DNA of 64,000 bases from Paraburkholderia panacisoli (GCF_008369935.1 NZ_VTUZ01000008.1:1-64000); one strand, 5' to 3'; numbered from the stretch's first letter, positions 45,019 to 57,725 are shown. The notes: generated from the sequence alone by a model not told the origin. Made by a program: numbers and translations.

Positions 45019-46003
45019 GTGGGACTCCAGTTCGATAAATTTACACGGGGAGCGGGACTGCCTCGACAGCGCATGCATCGCACGTGCTGCCGCCCTTTGG
45101 CCGAACCGTTTCGGACAGCCGGGCACCCTTCAAACGAAGCGTGAGTGTAGGGGGACACCCTAATAGCGGCGTCCGCAATTTGCGCAACAGGCTTTTTTGG
45201 AATCCGCAACAATGTTTGCTGCGAAGGCGTTAAGTCGTTGTTTTTCGGGCGTTTATCGCAACATTCAGGATGCTGCGCGCCTGCTCTCGCCATTAAATAT
45301 TTGCAACGTTTCAATAATAAAGTTGTGCGTATGCAACAGGTTTTAATACGCATGCCGTAATCGGGTCGGAACGACTAGGGACTGAAAGCCGGCTGATTGC
45401 TCGAAATAAGGCAATTGCACCGGGCGTTATCTGGACGCGCAGTAAATTTATTTTGGAAAACTGGGAACTTAATTGAGTTAATGCGGTCTTCCCGTTTCCG
45501 GCGCGACCGCGATTGATATTGAGATTCTGATTAACTCAATTCGCTGCCGTATTGAATTACCTGTTCGCGAATATGGCGCACGGGTCGTGTGGCGGCGGGG
45601 CTTTGTGCCCCAACCTGTCTGCAGGCCGCTTGGATTCTTGCCCGGATATGCGCCTGGGCGGGTCGTAGCGTTTGCGACGCGCGTTCGTAGAACGGGGATG
45701 CTTTCAGCGCAGGCATTGCCCGGAGGTGAACTGCGCCGCCAGCCGCCGCGTGACGAAAGCCCATGCTGAAAGTGGACGGCTAACATCAGAACTGCCTTCC
45801 GTATCCAATTAACGGCGCAGCCGGCCCCCTTTTTACACGGAGTTTCCCCTGGTTTCCATTTTCATGAGCGTCGGGGCAGTTTCCTCGCTCAGCGCTGGAC
45901 AATCTCGCCGTGCGGCACCCGACTGTAGAAACTGCTTTCGTTCCGCGACAAAACCTTCAACGTCCCCCGCTACGCCTCGCCGGGTGCGCGATGCGAGAAA
46001 GCG
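45019..46003. other. long non-coding or decayed stretch upstream of the porin
   Basis: No convincing gene is seen. The first part (45019-45480) is the upstream region of the minus-strand porin, is AT-richer than the window, and contains TTGCGC...TATTAG on the minus strand (about 45190-45163, 16-nt spacing), a possible promoter. A minus-strand frame at 45531-45764 (77 codons, with MPALKASPFYERASQTLRPA) has some protein-like character but no family I recognise. Plus-strand frames here look like chance. Confidence 0.5.
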
Positions 46004-46210
46004 TCAATGGTGGCAGGACTTCGAGCGCGGCACATCGTCGGCCGTCCCGGTCAGGAACGGCTCCAGTCCGAATAGCCACGCAAAGCAGAAGGTGACCCGC
46101 GCCAATGCGCGGATTTCCCTATGTGACACGCTCTCGCCAGCGTCGTCGAGCGGAGAGGCTAGCGGTGGTTGAGGCGTGGCCAACTCGGTAGCGGTATGGT
46201 CGGATCGCAT
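46004..46210 (-). CDS. possible small hypothetical protein or gene fragment
   Basis: A 68-codon frame starting MRSDHTATELATPQPPLASP, with one hydrophobic stretch VTFCFAWLFGLEPFL near its middle. The ribosome binding site is poor. It may be the remains of a membrane protein. I cannot assign a family, and the call rests only on the frame and its amino acid character. Confidence 0.25.
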   Translation of the reverse strand: MRSDHTATELATPQPPLASPLDDAGESVSHREIRALARVTFCFAWLFGLEPFLTGTADDVPRSKSCHH

Positions 46211-46600
46211 GATGGTTCTCGTTATTGATGTGGCGTGCCAGCCTTTCGCAAACGACGTGCCACTGCCGCGACTCGAAGTTCGGATCAACTGCAGGTGAGC
46301 TTAGTCGCGCATCGTGGCGGCGATCTGTGCGACCGACCGCGAAGGACAAGCGGAAGTACCGGACTGTCCGCGAAAATGTCCGCAGACAAAAGATTAAAAT
46401 CGCGGAGATTTTTAGCGGCGTGGCGAGACAATAAAGCGCGATATGGGTCGAGCGCGAGACAGCTGGATTAACAAACCTGTTTGCGCCGCGAAGATGACGA
46501 TGGCGCGCTTTTGAACCCGGCCAATCCAATGACGAATACGCTTCACATAGCCGCAATCTGAATTCGGCAAAACAGATTAACCACACGGCTTCACGCCAAA
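46211..46600. other. intergenic region downstream of the rpoD-tRNA unit
   Basis: No gene is recognised between the possible small frame and the terminator at 46602. The DNA is relatively AT-rich in 46380-46440. Confidence 0.45.
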
Positions 46601-46601
46601 C

Positions 46602-46628
46602 AAAAAGGGTTCCGGATATTCGGAACCC
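46602..46628 (-). terminator. Rho-independent terminator after the CAU tRNA
   Basis: On the minus strand the stem GGGTTCCG / CGGAACCC (46628-46621 and 46614-46607) with a 6-nt loop is followed by five T. It ends the tRNA transcript 15 nt after its 3' end, and perhaps the whole rpoD operon. Confidence 0.92.
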
Positions 46629-46642
46629 TTTTCTTCAAGCCT

Positions 46643-46730
46643 TGGTGGGCCGGGTGGGATTCGAACCCACGATGTCCTTTCGGAGGCGGATTATGAGTCC
46701 GCTGCCTGCAACCAACACGGCGTCCGGCCC
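46643..46730 (-). tRNA. tRNA with CAU anticodon and long (type II) variable arm
   Basis: The 88-nt gene folds completely. Acceptor GGGCCGG/CCGGCCC, then A and an encoded CCA; D stem GCC/GGC with loop GTGTTGGTTGCA; anticodon stem GCGGA/TCCGC with loop CTCATAA (anticodon CAT); T stem GTGGG/CCCAC with loop TTCGAAT. Between anticodon and T stems lie 15 nt, CTCCGAAAGGACATC, with a TCC-GAAA-GGA mini-stem, so this is a type II variable arm as in Leu, Ser and Tyr tRNAs. Met and Ile2 tRNAs with CAU normally have a 5-nt variable loop. Amino acid identity therefore stays open (Met, Ile by lysidine, or other). It lies 154 bp downstream of rpoD. Confidence 0.85.
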
Positions 46731-46883
46731 AAGAAAAAGACCCGGTCGTGAAGGCCGGGCCCATTCGTTGGTTGGCCGACATACTACACGAAAAAGGGAC
46801 CTCCGCAACCGCTTCGCTTGCGCGAAACAACTGGGAAGCCCCTTCGACCGCAACATCATCCTCAACGAACGACCTGGCCTCGA

Positions 46884-49271
<2,388 letters not shown>

Positions 49272-49362
49272 CGCATCGCCTTTTCGCCTTTGCTAGGAAA
49301 ACCCTTAAAAAACAAACCGCTAGAAACCTTTTATTATACCACCCAGGTTTCTGGCCTCTCCC

Positions 49363-51228
49363 TTACAGACCTAGCTGACGCTTCATGTCAGCCCGTTTCC
49401 GATTCAATTCCGAAAGCTCCGCAAACTCTTCCGGCGTGTGCCGGGATTGCCGCGAAAGCTGCTCAAGCCGATCGCAATAAGCGTCGTACCGCATCTTGAG
49501 GATTGCGGCCTTCAATTCCTCGCCGACGATCCGTTCCTGCTCGCGCCGCTCCTCGATGACGACCGCGTCCTCCGGGTCTTTCAGCAGCAAATCCCGGACA
49601 TTTTCATCATAGTCTAGAATTTTGCGAAAGATTTCCTCGAAAGTTGGGGCGTTTGCGCCGTTTCGCAATAGGTCGGAGAGCAACTGAAACTCCGCCGAAT
49701 CGCCCAGCGCCCGTGCGTGCGTCGTCACTTCTTCGAATAACTCGCCGTGGCGGGTCACGCTCAGCAGCGCCTGTTCGGCGTCCTCATCGAGCACCGCCAC
49801 CGTGCGCGGATACATCACAAGATTGCGCAACGTCTTTTCTTCGATCCCCGTCACGCTGCGGCGGTCCTTGCGGGCCGGCGCGAGACGCGCCGCGGCCGCG
49901 ATGCGCGAATCCACCTCGCAGAGCGCGGCGACCTCTTCGAACGGCACATCGAGCCGGTCGGCAAACATATGCATGATCTGCGCGCGCAGCGCATTGGCCG
50001 GCAGCGCCTGCAGCAGCGGCTTGGCGTCGAACAGCGCGCGGGCCTTGCCTTCCGGCTGATCCAGCTCTTTGCCGGTCAGCACCTCGTTGAGCATGAACTG
50101 CGACAGCGGCATCGCCCGTTCGACCTGTTCGGCGAACGCCTCGGTGCCGAACTCGCGCACGTAGCTGTCCGGGTCATGCTCGGACGGCAAAAACAGGAAG
50201 CGGATGGTCCGGTTGTCCGCCGCGTGCGGCAGGCAGGCATCCAGCGCGCGGCGCGCGGCGCGCCGGCCTGCCGAATCGCCGTCGAAACTGAAGATGACCG
50301 TGTCGGTCTGGCGCATCAGTTTCTGCACATGAACCGGCGTGCAGGCCGTGCCGAGCGTGGCGACCGCGTTCTGAAACCCCAATTGGGCCAGCGCGACCAC
50401 GTCCATGTAGCCTTCCACCACCAGCACGTAGTGCTGTTCGCGAATCGCCAGACGCGCTTCGAACAGCCCGTACAGTTCGCTGCCCTTGTTAAATAGAGGC
50501 GTTTCGGGCGAATTCAAATATTTCGGTTCGCCGCCGTCCAGCACGCGGCCGCCGAAGCCGATCACCTGCCCCTTCACGTTGCGTATCGGGAACATGATCC
50601 GCTCGCGGAAGCGGTCATAGCGGCGGTTCTGCCCCTGCGCATCGGACTTTTCGCTGACGATTACGAGACCCGACTCAACCAGCGCATCGTCGCGATAATT
50701 TGGAAAGGCCGCCTCGAGGTTCTGCCAGCCGTCCGGGGCATAACCCAGGCCGAAACGGGCCGCAATCTCGCCGGTCAAGCCGCGCTTCTTCAGATACTGG
50801 ATCGCGGCCGGCGCACAGCGCAACTGCTTGCGGTAAAAGTCGCAGGCGGTCTGCATCACATCGGAAAGCGCCGTGGTGACGGCCTTGGAAGCCGCCGGCG
50901 CATAGCCGCCGGAACCACCGCCGTATCCCGGCGACGGCTCGTTGGGCACAGTCAAACCTACCGATTGCGCCAGTTCATTGACCGCCTCCGGAAACGACGA
51001 GCCCACGTGCTCCATCAAAAATCCGATCGCCGTCCCATGCGCGCCGCAGCCGAAGCAGTGGTAAAACTGTTTAGTCGGACTAACCGTAAACGAAGGGCTC
51101 TTCTCGTTGTGAAACGGGCACAGCCCCATGAAGTTCGCGCCGCCCTTTTTCAGCTGCACATACCGGCCGACCACGTCGACGATATCGACGCGGTTGAGCA
51201 AGTCCTGCAGGAATGACGGTGGAATCAC
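49363..51228 (-). CDS. dnaG: DNA primase
   Basis: The 621-residue primase makes RNA primers for replication. The N-terminal zinc finger reads LCPFHNEKSPSF...HCFGCGAHG (CHC2 ligands), then come the catalytic core (about 110-370) with TOPRIM motif VVEGYMDVVALAQ and FSFDGDSAGRRAA, and a C-terminal helicase-binding region (about 440-621). It lies between yqeY and rpoD in the macromolecular synthesis operon. Confidence 0.96.
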   Translation of the reverse strand: MIPPSFLQDLLNRVDIVDVVGRYVQLKKGGANFMGLCPFHNEKSPSFTVSPTKQFYHCFGCGAHGTAIGFLMEHVGSSFPEAVNELAQSVGLTVPNEPSPGYGGGSGGYAPAASKAVTTALSDVMQTACDFYRKQLRCAPAAIQYLKKRGLTGEIAARFGLGYAPDGWQNLEAAFPNYRDDALVESGLVIVSEKSDAQGQNRRYDRFRERIMFPIRNVKGQVIGFGGRVLDGGEPKYLNSPETPLFNKGSELYGLFEARLAIREQHYVLVVEGYMDVVALAQLGFQNAVATLGTACTPVHVQKLMRQTDTVIFSFDGDSAGRRAARRALDACLPHAADNRTIRFLFLPSEHDPDSYVREFGTEAFAEQVERAMPLSQFMLNEVLTGKELDQPEGKARALFDAKPLLQALPANALRAQIMHMFADRLDVPFEEVAALCEVDSRIAAAARLAPARKDRRSVTGIEEKTLRNLVMYPRTVAVLDEDAEQALLSVTRHGELFEEVTTHARALGDSAEFQLLSDLLRNGANAPTFEEIFRKILDYDENVRDLLLKDPEDAVVIEERREQERIVGEELKAAILKMRYDAYCDRLEQLSRQSRHTPEEFAELSELNRKRADMKRQLGL

Positions 51229-51307
51229 AGTAAATGACGCTACCTAAAAAGCTCAACGCTGCGCGCGCGGTCGAGCGACGGCGCGCGCAGGCCGGACAAA
51301 ACGAAAA

Positions 51308-51754
51308 TTACTTCGCGAGCGCGGCTTTGACTTGCGCCGACACCGCGGTCATGTCGGCACGGCCAGCCAGCTTCGGCTTCAGCACGCCCATCACTTTACC
51401 CATGTCCTGCGGGCCGGCCGCGCCGGTTTGTGCAACCGCTGCCTGGACTTCGGCAACGATTTCCGCTTCGGACATCTGTTCCGGCATGTAACCGGACAGG
51501 ATTGCTAGCTCGGCCTTTTCCTTGTCGGCCAGATCCGTGCGGCCGGCGGCTTCGAACTGGCTGATCGAGTCCTTGCGCTGCTTGATCATCTTGTCGACGA
51601 CCGTGGTGATCGCGGTGTCGTCGAGGGTCACGCGCTCGTCGACTTCGCGTTGCTTGATGGCGGCGAGCAGCAGGCGGATCGTGCCGAGACGCTCGGTCTC
51701 GCGCGCCCGCATGGCGGCTTTCATATCGTCGTTGATCCGGTCCTTGAGACTCAT
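51308..51754 (-). CDS. yqeY: GatB/YqeY domain protein
   Basis: The 148-residue helical protein has the YqeY domain, related to the tail of GatB: MSLKDRINDDMKAAMRARET at the start, and LSGYMPEQMSEAEIVAEVQA and MGKVMGVLKPKLAGRADMTA near the end. Its role is unclear, perhaps linked to tRNA metabolism. AGGTGAG lies 8 nt before the ATG at 51754. It sits between rpsU and dnaG, as in many proteobacteria. Confidence 0.92.
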   Translation of the reverse strand: MSLKDRINDDMKAAMRARETERLGTIRLLLAAIKQREVDERVTLDDTAITTVVDKMIKQRKDSISQFEAAGRTDLADKEKAELAILSGYMPEQMSEAEIVAEVQAAVAQTGAAGPQDMGKVMGVLKPKLAGRADMTAVSAQVKAALAK

Positions 51755-51978
51755 CACTCACCTGAATGCGTTGAAAGTTGAAAAAGCGGCCGGGTCGACA
51801 GCGTCAACACGAATACCCGCTTGGGGACTGCTTCCTCAAGCGGGTTGGCGCAATGTGCGTAGTGGATGCGACCCTGCCGGCTGGCCCGAAGGGCCGTGTT
51901 TTCCGTGATGGCACCTCGCGTGCCGTCACCGGTTGGATGTCGCCGCTCCGATCGACCGGAACCGCGGCAACGCCAGAA

Positions 51979-52191
51979 TCAATAGAACTTCTTCGGCAGC
52001 ATCTGGCCACGCAGACGCTTGAAATGACGCTTCACCGCAGCGGCCTTCTTGCGCTTGCGCTCGGCCGTAGGCTTTTCGTAAAACTCGCGAGCGCGAAGTT
52101 CGGTCAGCAGGCCGGCTTTCTCCATGGTGCGCTTGAAACGGCGCATGGCAACTTCAAACGGCTCGTTGTCTTTTACGCGGATGGTCGTCAT
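51979..52191 (-). CDS. rpsU: 30S ribosomal protein S21
   Basis: The 70-residue basic protein is S21: [39 protein letters not shown], then [18 protein letters not shown]. It helps mRNA base-pairing at initiation. It opens the rpsU-yqeY-dnaG-rpoD operon and is preceded by an extended -10 promoter. The 224-bp gap before yqeY may contain partial termination signals that uncouple S21 from the rest. Confidence 0.96.
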   Translation of the reverse strand: MTTIRVKDNEPFEVAMRRFKRTMEKAGLLTELRAREFYEKPTAERKRKKAAAVKRHFKRLRGQMLPKKFY

Positions 52192-52223
52192 TTTTCAATA
52201 ACGGGACTTTGTAAAGGTTCAGG

Positions 52224-52232
52224 AGTATAGCA
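52224..52232 (-). promoter_or_regulatory. extended -10 promoter of the rpsU operon
   Basis: The minus strand reads TGCTATACT (52232-52224), an extended -10 element. The predicted start is near 52217, giving a leader of about 26 nt. No good -35 box lies at the right distance, which is normal for extended -10 promoters. Confidence 0.6.
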
Positions 52233-52259
52233 GAGCTTTCTCACAAAGCTACTGCGCCG

Positions 52260-53477
52260 TCAAGCCCCTTGGACATACTCCGCGGACGCCTGTCCGGCCG
52301 CCACACCCGAGGCCCACGCCCACTGGAAATTGTAGCCGCCGAGCCAACCGGTCACGTCGACCGCTTCGCCGATGAAATACAGCCCCGGGGCGCGCGCGCT
52401 CATCATCGTCGACGACGACAGGTCGCGCGTATCCACCCCACCGCGCGTCACCTCGGCCTTGCGATAGCCTTCGGTGCCGTTCGGCGTGAGGGTCCAGCGC
52501 GACAGCGCCTCGCCGACGCGCCGCAGCGTTTTGTCCGGCAGATCGGCTACGCGGGCTTCGGCGGGAATCTGGTGGGTCTCCAGCCAGACGTGGGCAAGCC
52601 GTTGCGGCACCCATTCGGACAATAGATTGGCGATCTGGCGCTTCGTGCCGGTCTTCGCTGCCAGCAGCGCGTCTGTCGCGTCGCGCTCCGGCAGCAGGTT
52701 GATGTGAATTGGTTCGCCGGGTTGCCAGTAGGTCGAGATCTGCAGCACGCCCGGGCCCGACAGGCCGCGGTGCGTGAGCAGCAGATCCTCGTTGAATTCG
52801 GCACCGGTCTTCTTGTTGCCGGTTGCCAGTTGCACTTCGAGCGACGCGCCGGAGAGCGCCGCGAACGGTGCCCAGTCGGCCGGCGCGAAGGTCAGCGGCA
52901 CCAGCGCGGGACGGGTGACGATCAGCTTATGGCCGAACTGCTTGGCAAGACGGTAGGCGAAATCCGTGGCGCCGATCTTGGGAATCGACAGCCCGCCCGT
53001 GGCGATCACGAGCGCGCGCGTGGTGATCGGACCCGACAGCGTGTCCAGCGTGAAGCGGCCTTGCGCGTCCTGACGCACCGCCTCGACCGACAGCGGCGTG
53101 CGCCAGACCACGCGGCCAGCGTCGCACTCGTGCTTCAGCACATTGATGACCGCATCGCTCGACTGGTCGCAGAACAGCTGCCCCTTGTGCTTCTCGTGCC
53201 ACGTCACATGGTGGCGCTTGAGCAGCGCCATGAAGTCGCGCGGCGTATAGCGCGCCAGCGCCGAGCGGCAGAAATGCGGATTCGCCGACAGGTAGTTGGC
53301 CGGCCCCGCATACAGGTTCGTGAAGTTGCAACGGCCGCCGCCGGAAATGCGGATCTTTTCCGCGAGACGCTGCGAGTGGTCGATCAGCACCACGCGACGG
53401 CCGAGCTGCCCGGCCACCGCCGCGCACATCATGCCGGCCGCGCCTGCGCCGATCACCGCGATATCGAAGGATTCCAT
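52260..53477 (-). CDS. FAD-binding oxidoreductase of the HI0933/YhiN family
   Basis: The 405-residue flavoprotein starts with the dinucleotide motif [20 protein letters not shown], followed by the family hallmark [31 protein letters not shown] and the end motif [20 protein letters not shown] are also typical. The biochemical role of this family is unresolved; names such as aminoacetone oxidase or BaiN-like are only annotations by similarity. It is divergent from tsaD. Confidence 0.88.
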   Translation of the reverse strand: MESFDIAVIGAGAAGMMCAAVAGQLGRRVVLIDHSQRLAEKIRISGGGRCNFTNLYAGPANYLSANPHFCRSALARYTPRDFMALLKRHHVTWHEKHKGQLFCDQSSDAVINVLKHECDAGRVVWRTPLSVEAVRQDAQGRFTLDTLSGPITTRALVIATGGLSIPKIGATDFAYRLAKQFGHKLIVTRPALVPLTFAPADWAPFAALSGASLEVQLATGNKKTGAEFNEDLLLTHRGLSGPGVLQISTYWQPGEPIHINLLPERDATDALLAAKTGTKRQIANLLSEWVPQRLAHVWLETHQIPAEARVADLPDKTLRRVGEALSRWTLTPNGTEGYRKAEVTRGGVDTRDLSSSTMMSARAPGLYFIGEAVDVTGWLGGYNFQWAWASGVAAGQASAEYVQGA

Positions 53478-53520
53478 GGGGCCGCATTGTACCCGCGCGA
53501 CTGCGGCGCGTTGCCCGCAC

Positions 53521-53529
53521 TGCTATACT
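53521..53529 (+). promoter_or_regulatory. extended -10 promoter of tsaD
   Basis: TGCTATACT at 53521-53529 is the same extended -10 element seen before rpsU. The predicted start near 53536 gives a leader of about 65 nt before the tsaD ATG. Confidence 0.55.
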
Positions 53530-53600
53530 TTCAGGCTGGCCTTTTCATTTTGGGGCGCCGCAGTGCCTGTCACTCGCGCGTCCGCTCGAACCCACCCATC

Positions 53601-54629
53601 ATGCTCGTACTCGGCATCGAAAGCTCCTGCGACGAAACCGGTCTCGCTCTCTACGACACTGAGCGCGGGCTGCTCGCACACGCGCTGCATTCGCAAATCG
53701 CGATGCATCGGGAGTACGGCGGGGTCGTGCCGGAGCTGGCGTCGCGCGACCACATCCGGCGCGCGCTGCCGCTGCTCGAAGAGGTGATGGAGCGCGCCAG
53801 CGCGGCGCGCAGCGACATCGATGCTATTGCCTACACGCAAGGGCCGGGGCTCGCGGGCGCGCTGCTGGTCGGCGCGAGCGTCGCCAATTCGCTGGCGATG
53901 GCGTGGGACAAGCCGACCATTGGCATCCATCACCTCGAAGGGCACTTGCTGTCGCCGCTGCTGGTGGATGAGCCGCCGCCGTTTCCGTTCGTCGCGCTGC
54001 TGGTGTCCGGCGGTCACACGCAACTGATGCGCGTGACCGACGTGGGCGTCTACGAAACACTCGGCGAAACGCTGGACGACGCCGCCGGCGAAGCGTTCGA
54101 CAAAACCGCCAAGCTGCTCGGCCTCGGCTATCCGGGCGGCCCGGAAGTCTCGCGCATGGCGGAATTCGGCACGCCCGGCGCGGTGCTGCTGCCGCGCCCG
54201 ATGCTGCATTCCGGCGACCTCGATTTCAGCTTCAGCGGCCTGAAGACCGCAGTCCTCACGCACGCGAAAAAACTCGGCGGCGCCAATATCTGCGAGCAGG
54301 CGAAAGCCGATCTGGCGCGCGGGTTCGTCGACGCCGCGGTGGAAGTGCTGGCGGCGAAATCGCTGGCCGCGCTCAAGCGGACCAAGCTCAACCGGCTGGT
54401 CGTCGCCGGCGGTGTGGGTGCGAACCGGCAGTTGCGCGACGCGCTGTCCGCCGCGGCGAAGAAGCGCAATTTCTACGTGCACTACCCGGACTTGTCGCTC
54501 TGCACGGACAACGGCGCGATGATCGCGCTGGCCGGCGCGTTGCGATTGCAGCGCTGGCCCGAGCAATCGGGTAAGGACTACGCTTTCACGGTGAAGCCAC
54601 GCTGGGATCTAACCTCTCTCGCGCGCTGA
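53601..54629 (+). CDS. tsaD: tRNA N6-adenosine threonylcarbamoyltransferase
   Basis: The 342-residue protein transfers threonylcarbamoyl to A37 of ANN-decoding tRNAs. It starts [19 protein letters not shown], has the metal motif HHLEGH, the ATP-binding LVSGGHTQL and [14 protein letters not shown], and [13 protein letters not shown] near the end. The true start is the ATG at 53601; the much longer frame upstream is the antisense of the flavoprotein gene. Confidence 0.96.
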   Translation: MLVLGIESSCDETGLALYDTERGLLAHALHSQIAMHREYGGVVPELASRDHIRRALPLLEEVMERASAARSDIDAIAYTQGPGLAGALLVGASVANSLAMAWDKPTIGIHHLEGHLLSPLLVDEPPPFPFVALLVSGGHTQLMRVTDVGVYETLGETLDDAAGEAFDKTAKLLGLGYPGGPEVSRMAEFGTPGAVLLPRPMLHSGDLDFSFSGLKTAVLTHAKKLGGANICEQAKADLARGFVDAAVEVLAAKSLAALKRTKLNRLVVAGGVGANRQLRDALSAAAKKRNFYVHYPDLSLCTDNGAMIALAGALRLQRWPEQSGKDYAFTVKPRWDLTSLAR

Positions 54630-54655
54630 ACTGAAAATTCCGAAGCCGTAAAAAA

Positions 54656-54678
54656 AGCCGCTTATCGAAGCGGCTTTT
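54656..54678. terminator. bidirectional terminator between tsaD and folE2
   Basis: AGCCGCTT (54656-54663), ATCG loop, AAGCGGCT (54668-54675), followed by four T and preceded by a run of A. It can end both tsaD and the convergent folE2 transcript. Confidence 0.9.
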
Positions 54679-54723
54679 CATTGGCGTCAATCACCGGAAC
54701 CGGACCGGCGACGCGCGCGCGTA

Positions 54724-55530
54724 TCAACCCGCGCGCTTATCCCGCTCGATCACCGCATACGCGCTGTGATTGTGAATCGACTCGAAGTTCTCGGCTTCGA
54801 GCACATACGCGGCGATCCGCTCGTCCGCATTCAGACGCTGCGCGACGTCGCGCACGAGGTCTTCGACGAACTTCGGATTCTCATACGCACGCTCGGTGAC
54901 GAACTTCTCGTCCGGGCGCTTGAGCAAGCCCCACAGCTCGCACGACGCTTCTTCCTCAGCGATCCGAACCAGTTCTTCCACCGCCACGTCGCCAGCCAGC
55001 TCGACGTTGATTGTCACGTGCGAACGCTGGTTGTGCGCGCCGTACTGCGAGATCTTCTTCGAGCACGGGCACAGGCTCGTGACCGGCACCAGCACCTTCA
55101 GGAACAGGCGCGTCATCCCGTTGCGGGTGTCGCCCGTCAACGTGACCTCGTAGTCGAGCAGGCTTTGCACGCCCGAGACCGGCGCGGTCTTGTTCACGAA
55201 GTACGGGAACGATACCTCGATGCGGCCCGCCTCGGCTTCGAGCTTTTCGAGCATCGCGGCGAGCATGGTGCGGAACGTGGCCACTTCGAGGGGCGCCTTG
55301 TTCTCTTCGAGCAGCGCGACGAAACGCGACATGTGCGTGCCCTTCTGCTCAGCCGGCAGATGCACGTCGAGATTCCACGTGCCGACCGTCGGCTGCGCCT
55401 CGCCGCTTTGCGTGCGCACCGTCAACGGATGACGCACGCCCTTGACGCCAACCCGCTGGATCGGGATCTGACGCGTGTCGGGCGTGCTTTGCACGTCGGG
55501 CATCACAAAGGCGGGATTCATTTGATTCAT
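54724..55530 (-). CDS. folE2: GTP cyclohydrolase FolE2 (type IB)
   Basis: The 268-residue enzyme makes 7,8-dihydroneopterin triphosphate from GTP, the first step of folate synthesis. FolE2 features are [27 protein letters not shown], the catalytic [18 protein letters not shown] and [18 protein letters not shown] tail ([18 protein letters not shown]). Type IB enzymes work with metals other than zinc and are often made under zinc limitation; no Zur site was identified here. The ATG at 55530 is preceded by GAAAGGACAAAAAG. Confidence 0.94.
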   Translation of the reverse strand: MNQMNPAFVMPDVQSTPDTRQIPIQRVGVKGVRHPLTVRTQSGEAQPTVGTWNLDVHLPAEQKGTHMSRFVALLEENKAPLEVATFRTMLAAMLEKLEAEAGRIEVSFPYFVNKTAPVSGVQSLLDYEVTLTGDTRNGMTRLFLKVLVPVTSLCPCSKKISQYGAHNQRSHVTINVELAGDVAVEELVRIAEEEASCELWGLLKRPDEKFVTERAYENPKFVEDLVRDVAQRLNADERIAAYVLEAENFESIHNHSAYAVIERDKRAG

Positions 55531-55817
55531 CTTTTTGTCCTTTCAAGAAAACGCCGGGCTGTCCCAAGTTTTCCGCTCCCAAGGAAGCCCCCGCCCCGAA
55601 GGAAGTCCCTTGGGGATTGGGGAGTTGCCCCTTGGGGGCTGTCGCGCAGCGACAGGTTTTGGGAGCTCTCAGCGGCGGCCGTGCGGATCAGTGCACGCAA
55701 CGGCGAACGCCGGCCCCTGCCGGCGTTGGAAGACGGGCCCGAAGGCCCATCGCTTCAAGTGGGGGATGGTGCTGGCCGCCGCCATCGCATCACGGCGGCA
55801 TGACGGACAGCAAAGCC
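55531..55817. repeat. hairpin-rich, G/C-rich intergenic element between dxs and folE2
   Basis: This 287-bp gap holds several perfect hairpins: CTGTCGC-GCA-GCGACAG (55639-55655), AACGCCGGC-CCCT-GCCGGCGTT (55706-55727) and GGGCC-CGAA-GGCCC (about 55735-55748). Around 55575-55640 there are repeated CCTTGGGG / CCCAAGG-type blocks. I take this as a dispersed Burkholderia-type palindromic repeat, but copy number cannot be seen here. No T-run terminator for dxs is present. Confidence 0.55.
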
Positions 55818-57725
55818 TTACGCGACGCGCTTCACCGACGATTGACCGCCGACCACGCCATTTGCCAGAAAGCGTTCGCGAATCGACTTGACGATGCCCG
55901 TGGCGTCGAGGCCGCACGCGGCAAGCAGTTTGGCCGGGTCGCCATGATCGATGAACCGGTCGGGCAGGCCCAGTTGCAACACGGGTCGCATGATTCCGGC
56001 CTCGAGCAGTGCTTCGACGCATGCCGAGCCCGCGCCACCCATCACACAGCCTTCTTCGACCGTGACGATGGCGTCGTGCGTCTCCGCGAGCTCACGGACC
56101 AGCGCGGCGTCCAGCGGCTTCACGAAGCGCATGTTCGCGACCGTGGCGTCCAGTTGCTCGGCCGCCGCCAGCGACGGCGCGACCATCGTACCGAACGCGA
56201 GAATCGCAATGCGCTTGCCCGCGGGCTGCGACGTTTCGCGACGCACCTCGCCCTTGCCGATCGGCAAGGCGGCCATTTGCTTGACGGTTGCGACACCCGT
56301 GCCGGCGCCGCGCGGATAACGCACCGCCGTCGGGTTCGGCTGCTGCAGCGCGGTGTACAGCATCTGCCGGCATTCGTTTTCGTCGGACGGGGCCATCACC
56401 GTCATGTTCGGGATGCAGCGCATGAACGCGAGGTCGTAAGCACCCGCGTGCGTTGCGCCATCCGCGCCGACCAGACCCGCGCGGTCGATCGCGAACACCA
56501 CCGGCAGGTTTTGCAGCGCGACGTCGTGAATCAATTGATCGTACGCGCGTTGCAGGAAGGTCGAGTAGATCGCCACCACCGGCTTCATGCCGTCCGCGGC
56601 CAGGCCGCCGGCGAACGTCACCGCGTGCTGCTCGGCAATGCCGACATCGAAATAACGGTCCGGGAAGCGCTTCTCGAACTCGACCATGCCCGAGCCTTCG
56701 CGCATGGCCGGCGTGATGCCGATCACGCGCGAGTCGAGTTCGGCGGCGTCGCACAGCCATTCGCCGAACACCTGCGTGTAGGTCTTCTTCGACGGCGTGG
56801 TGGCCGGCTTGATGCCTTCAGCCGGATTGAACTTGCCCGGGCCGTGGTACAGCACCGGATCGGCTTCGGCAAGCTTGTAGCCCTGGCCTTTCTTCGTCAC
56901 GACGTGCAGGAACTGCGGACCGCGCAGTTCCTTGATGTTCTGCAGCGTCGGGATCAGCGAATCGAGATCGTGACCGTCGATCGGGCCGATGTAGTTGAAG
57001 CCGAACTCCTCGAACAGCGTGGCCGGCACGATCATGCCCTTCGCGTGCTCTTCGAGCTTGCGAGCCAGGTCGAGCATCGGCGGCGCGACGCGCAGCACGC
57101 GTTCGACACCCGCGCGCGCGGCGGCATAGAAGCGGCCCGACATCAGGCGCGCGAGATGGCGATTGAGCGCGCCGACCGGCGGCGAAATCGACATGTCGTT
57201 GTCGTTCAGGATCACCAGCAGCGGCACGTCGTCTTCGACGCCGGCGTTGTTCATCGCCTCGAAGGCCATGCCGGCCGTCATCGCGCCGTCGCCGATCACC
57301 GCGATGCCCATGCGGTTGTCGCCGTGCAGCTTGCTCGCGACCGCCATGCCGAGCGCAGCGGAGATCGACGTGCTGGAGTGCGCGGTGCCGAAGGTGTCGT
57401 ATTCGGACTCGTCACGCTTCGGGAAGCCCGAGATGCCGCCCAGTTGACGCAGCGTGTGCATCTGGTCGCGGCGGCCCGTCAGGATCTTGTGCGGATAGGT
57501 TTGATGGCCGACATCCCAGACGATCCGGTCATGCGGCGTGTCGAACACATAGTGCAGAGCAATGGTCAACTCGACCGTGCCGAGGTTGGACGAAAGATGG
57601 CCGCCCGTCTGCGATACGCTGTCGAGCACGAAGGCACGCAACTCGTCGGCAAGCGGTTGCAATTGGCGGCGATCGAGGCGGCGCAAGGCTGCCGGGTCGT
57701 CGATGGTTTTCAGCAAGTCGTACAT
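55818..57725 (-). CDS. dxs: 1-deoxy-D-xylulose-5-phosphate synthase
   Basis: The 635-residue thiamine-diphosphate enzyme condenses pyruvate and glyceraldehyde 3-phosphate, the entry of the MEP isoprenoid pathway. Motifs: [20 protein letters not shown], the ThDP motif [15 protein letters not shown]..., [32 protein letters not shown] with the catalytic Glu, and [18 protein letters not shown]. The ATG at 57725 has GGAACGACG before it; the longer frame from 57770 is not supported. It follows ispA by 87 bp. Confidence 0.96.
   Translation of the reverse strand: MYDLLKTIDDPAALRRLDRRQLQPLADELRAFVLDSVSQTGGHLSSNLGTVELTIALHYVFDTPHDRIVWDVGHQTYPHKILTGRRDQMHTLRQLGGISGFPKRDESEYDTFGTAHSSTSISAALGMAVASKLHGDNRMGIAVIGDGAMTAGMAFEAMNNAGVEDDVPLLVILNDNDMSISPPVGALNRHLARLMSGRFYAAARAGVERVLRVAPPMLDLARKLEEHAKGMIVPATLFEEFGFNYIGPIDGHDLDSLIPTLQNIKELRGPQFLHVVTKKGQGYKLAEADPVLYHGPGKFNPAEGIKPATTPSKKTYTQVFGEWLCDAAELDSRVIGITPAMREGSGMVEFEKRFPDRYFDVGIAEQHAVTFAGGLAADGMKPVVAIYSTFLQRAYDQLIHDVALQNLPVVFAIDRAGLVGADGATHAGAYDLAFMRCIPNMTVMAPSDENECRQMLYTALQQPNPTAVRYPRGAGTGVATVKQMAALPIGKGEVRRETSQPAGKRIAILAFGTMVAPSLAAAEQLDATVANMRFVKPLDAALVRELAETHDAIVTVEEGCVMGGAGSACVEALLEAGIMRPVLQLGLPDRFIDHGDPAKLLAACGLDATGIVKSIRERFLANGVVGGQSSVKRVA

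Noticed and set aside
45864..46172. 102-codon plus-strand frame in the long gap
   Set aside because: Ser/Arg/Pro-rich translation with no domain; it overlaps the somewhat more protein-like minus-strand frame.
52704..53600. N-terminal extension of tsaD of about 300 residues
   Set aside because: It is the antisense of the flavoprotein gene; the TsaD family starts exactly at the ATG at 53601.
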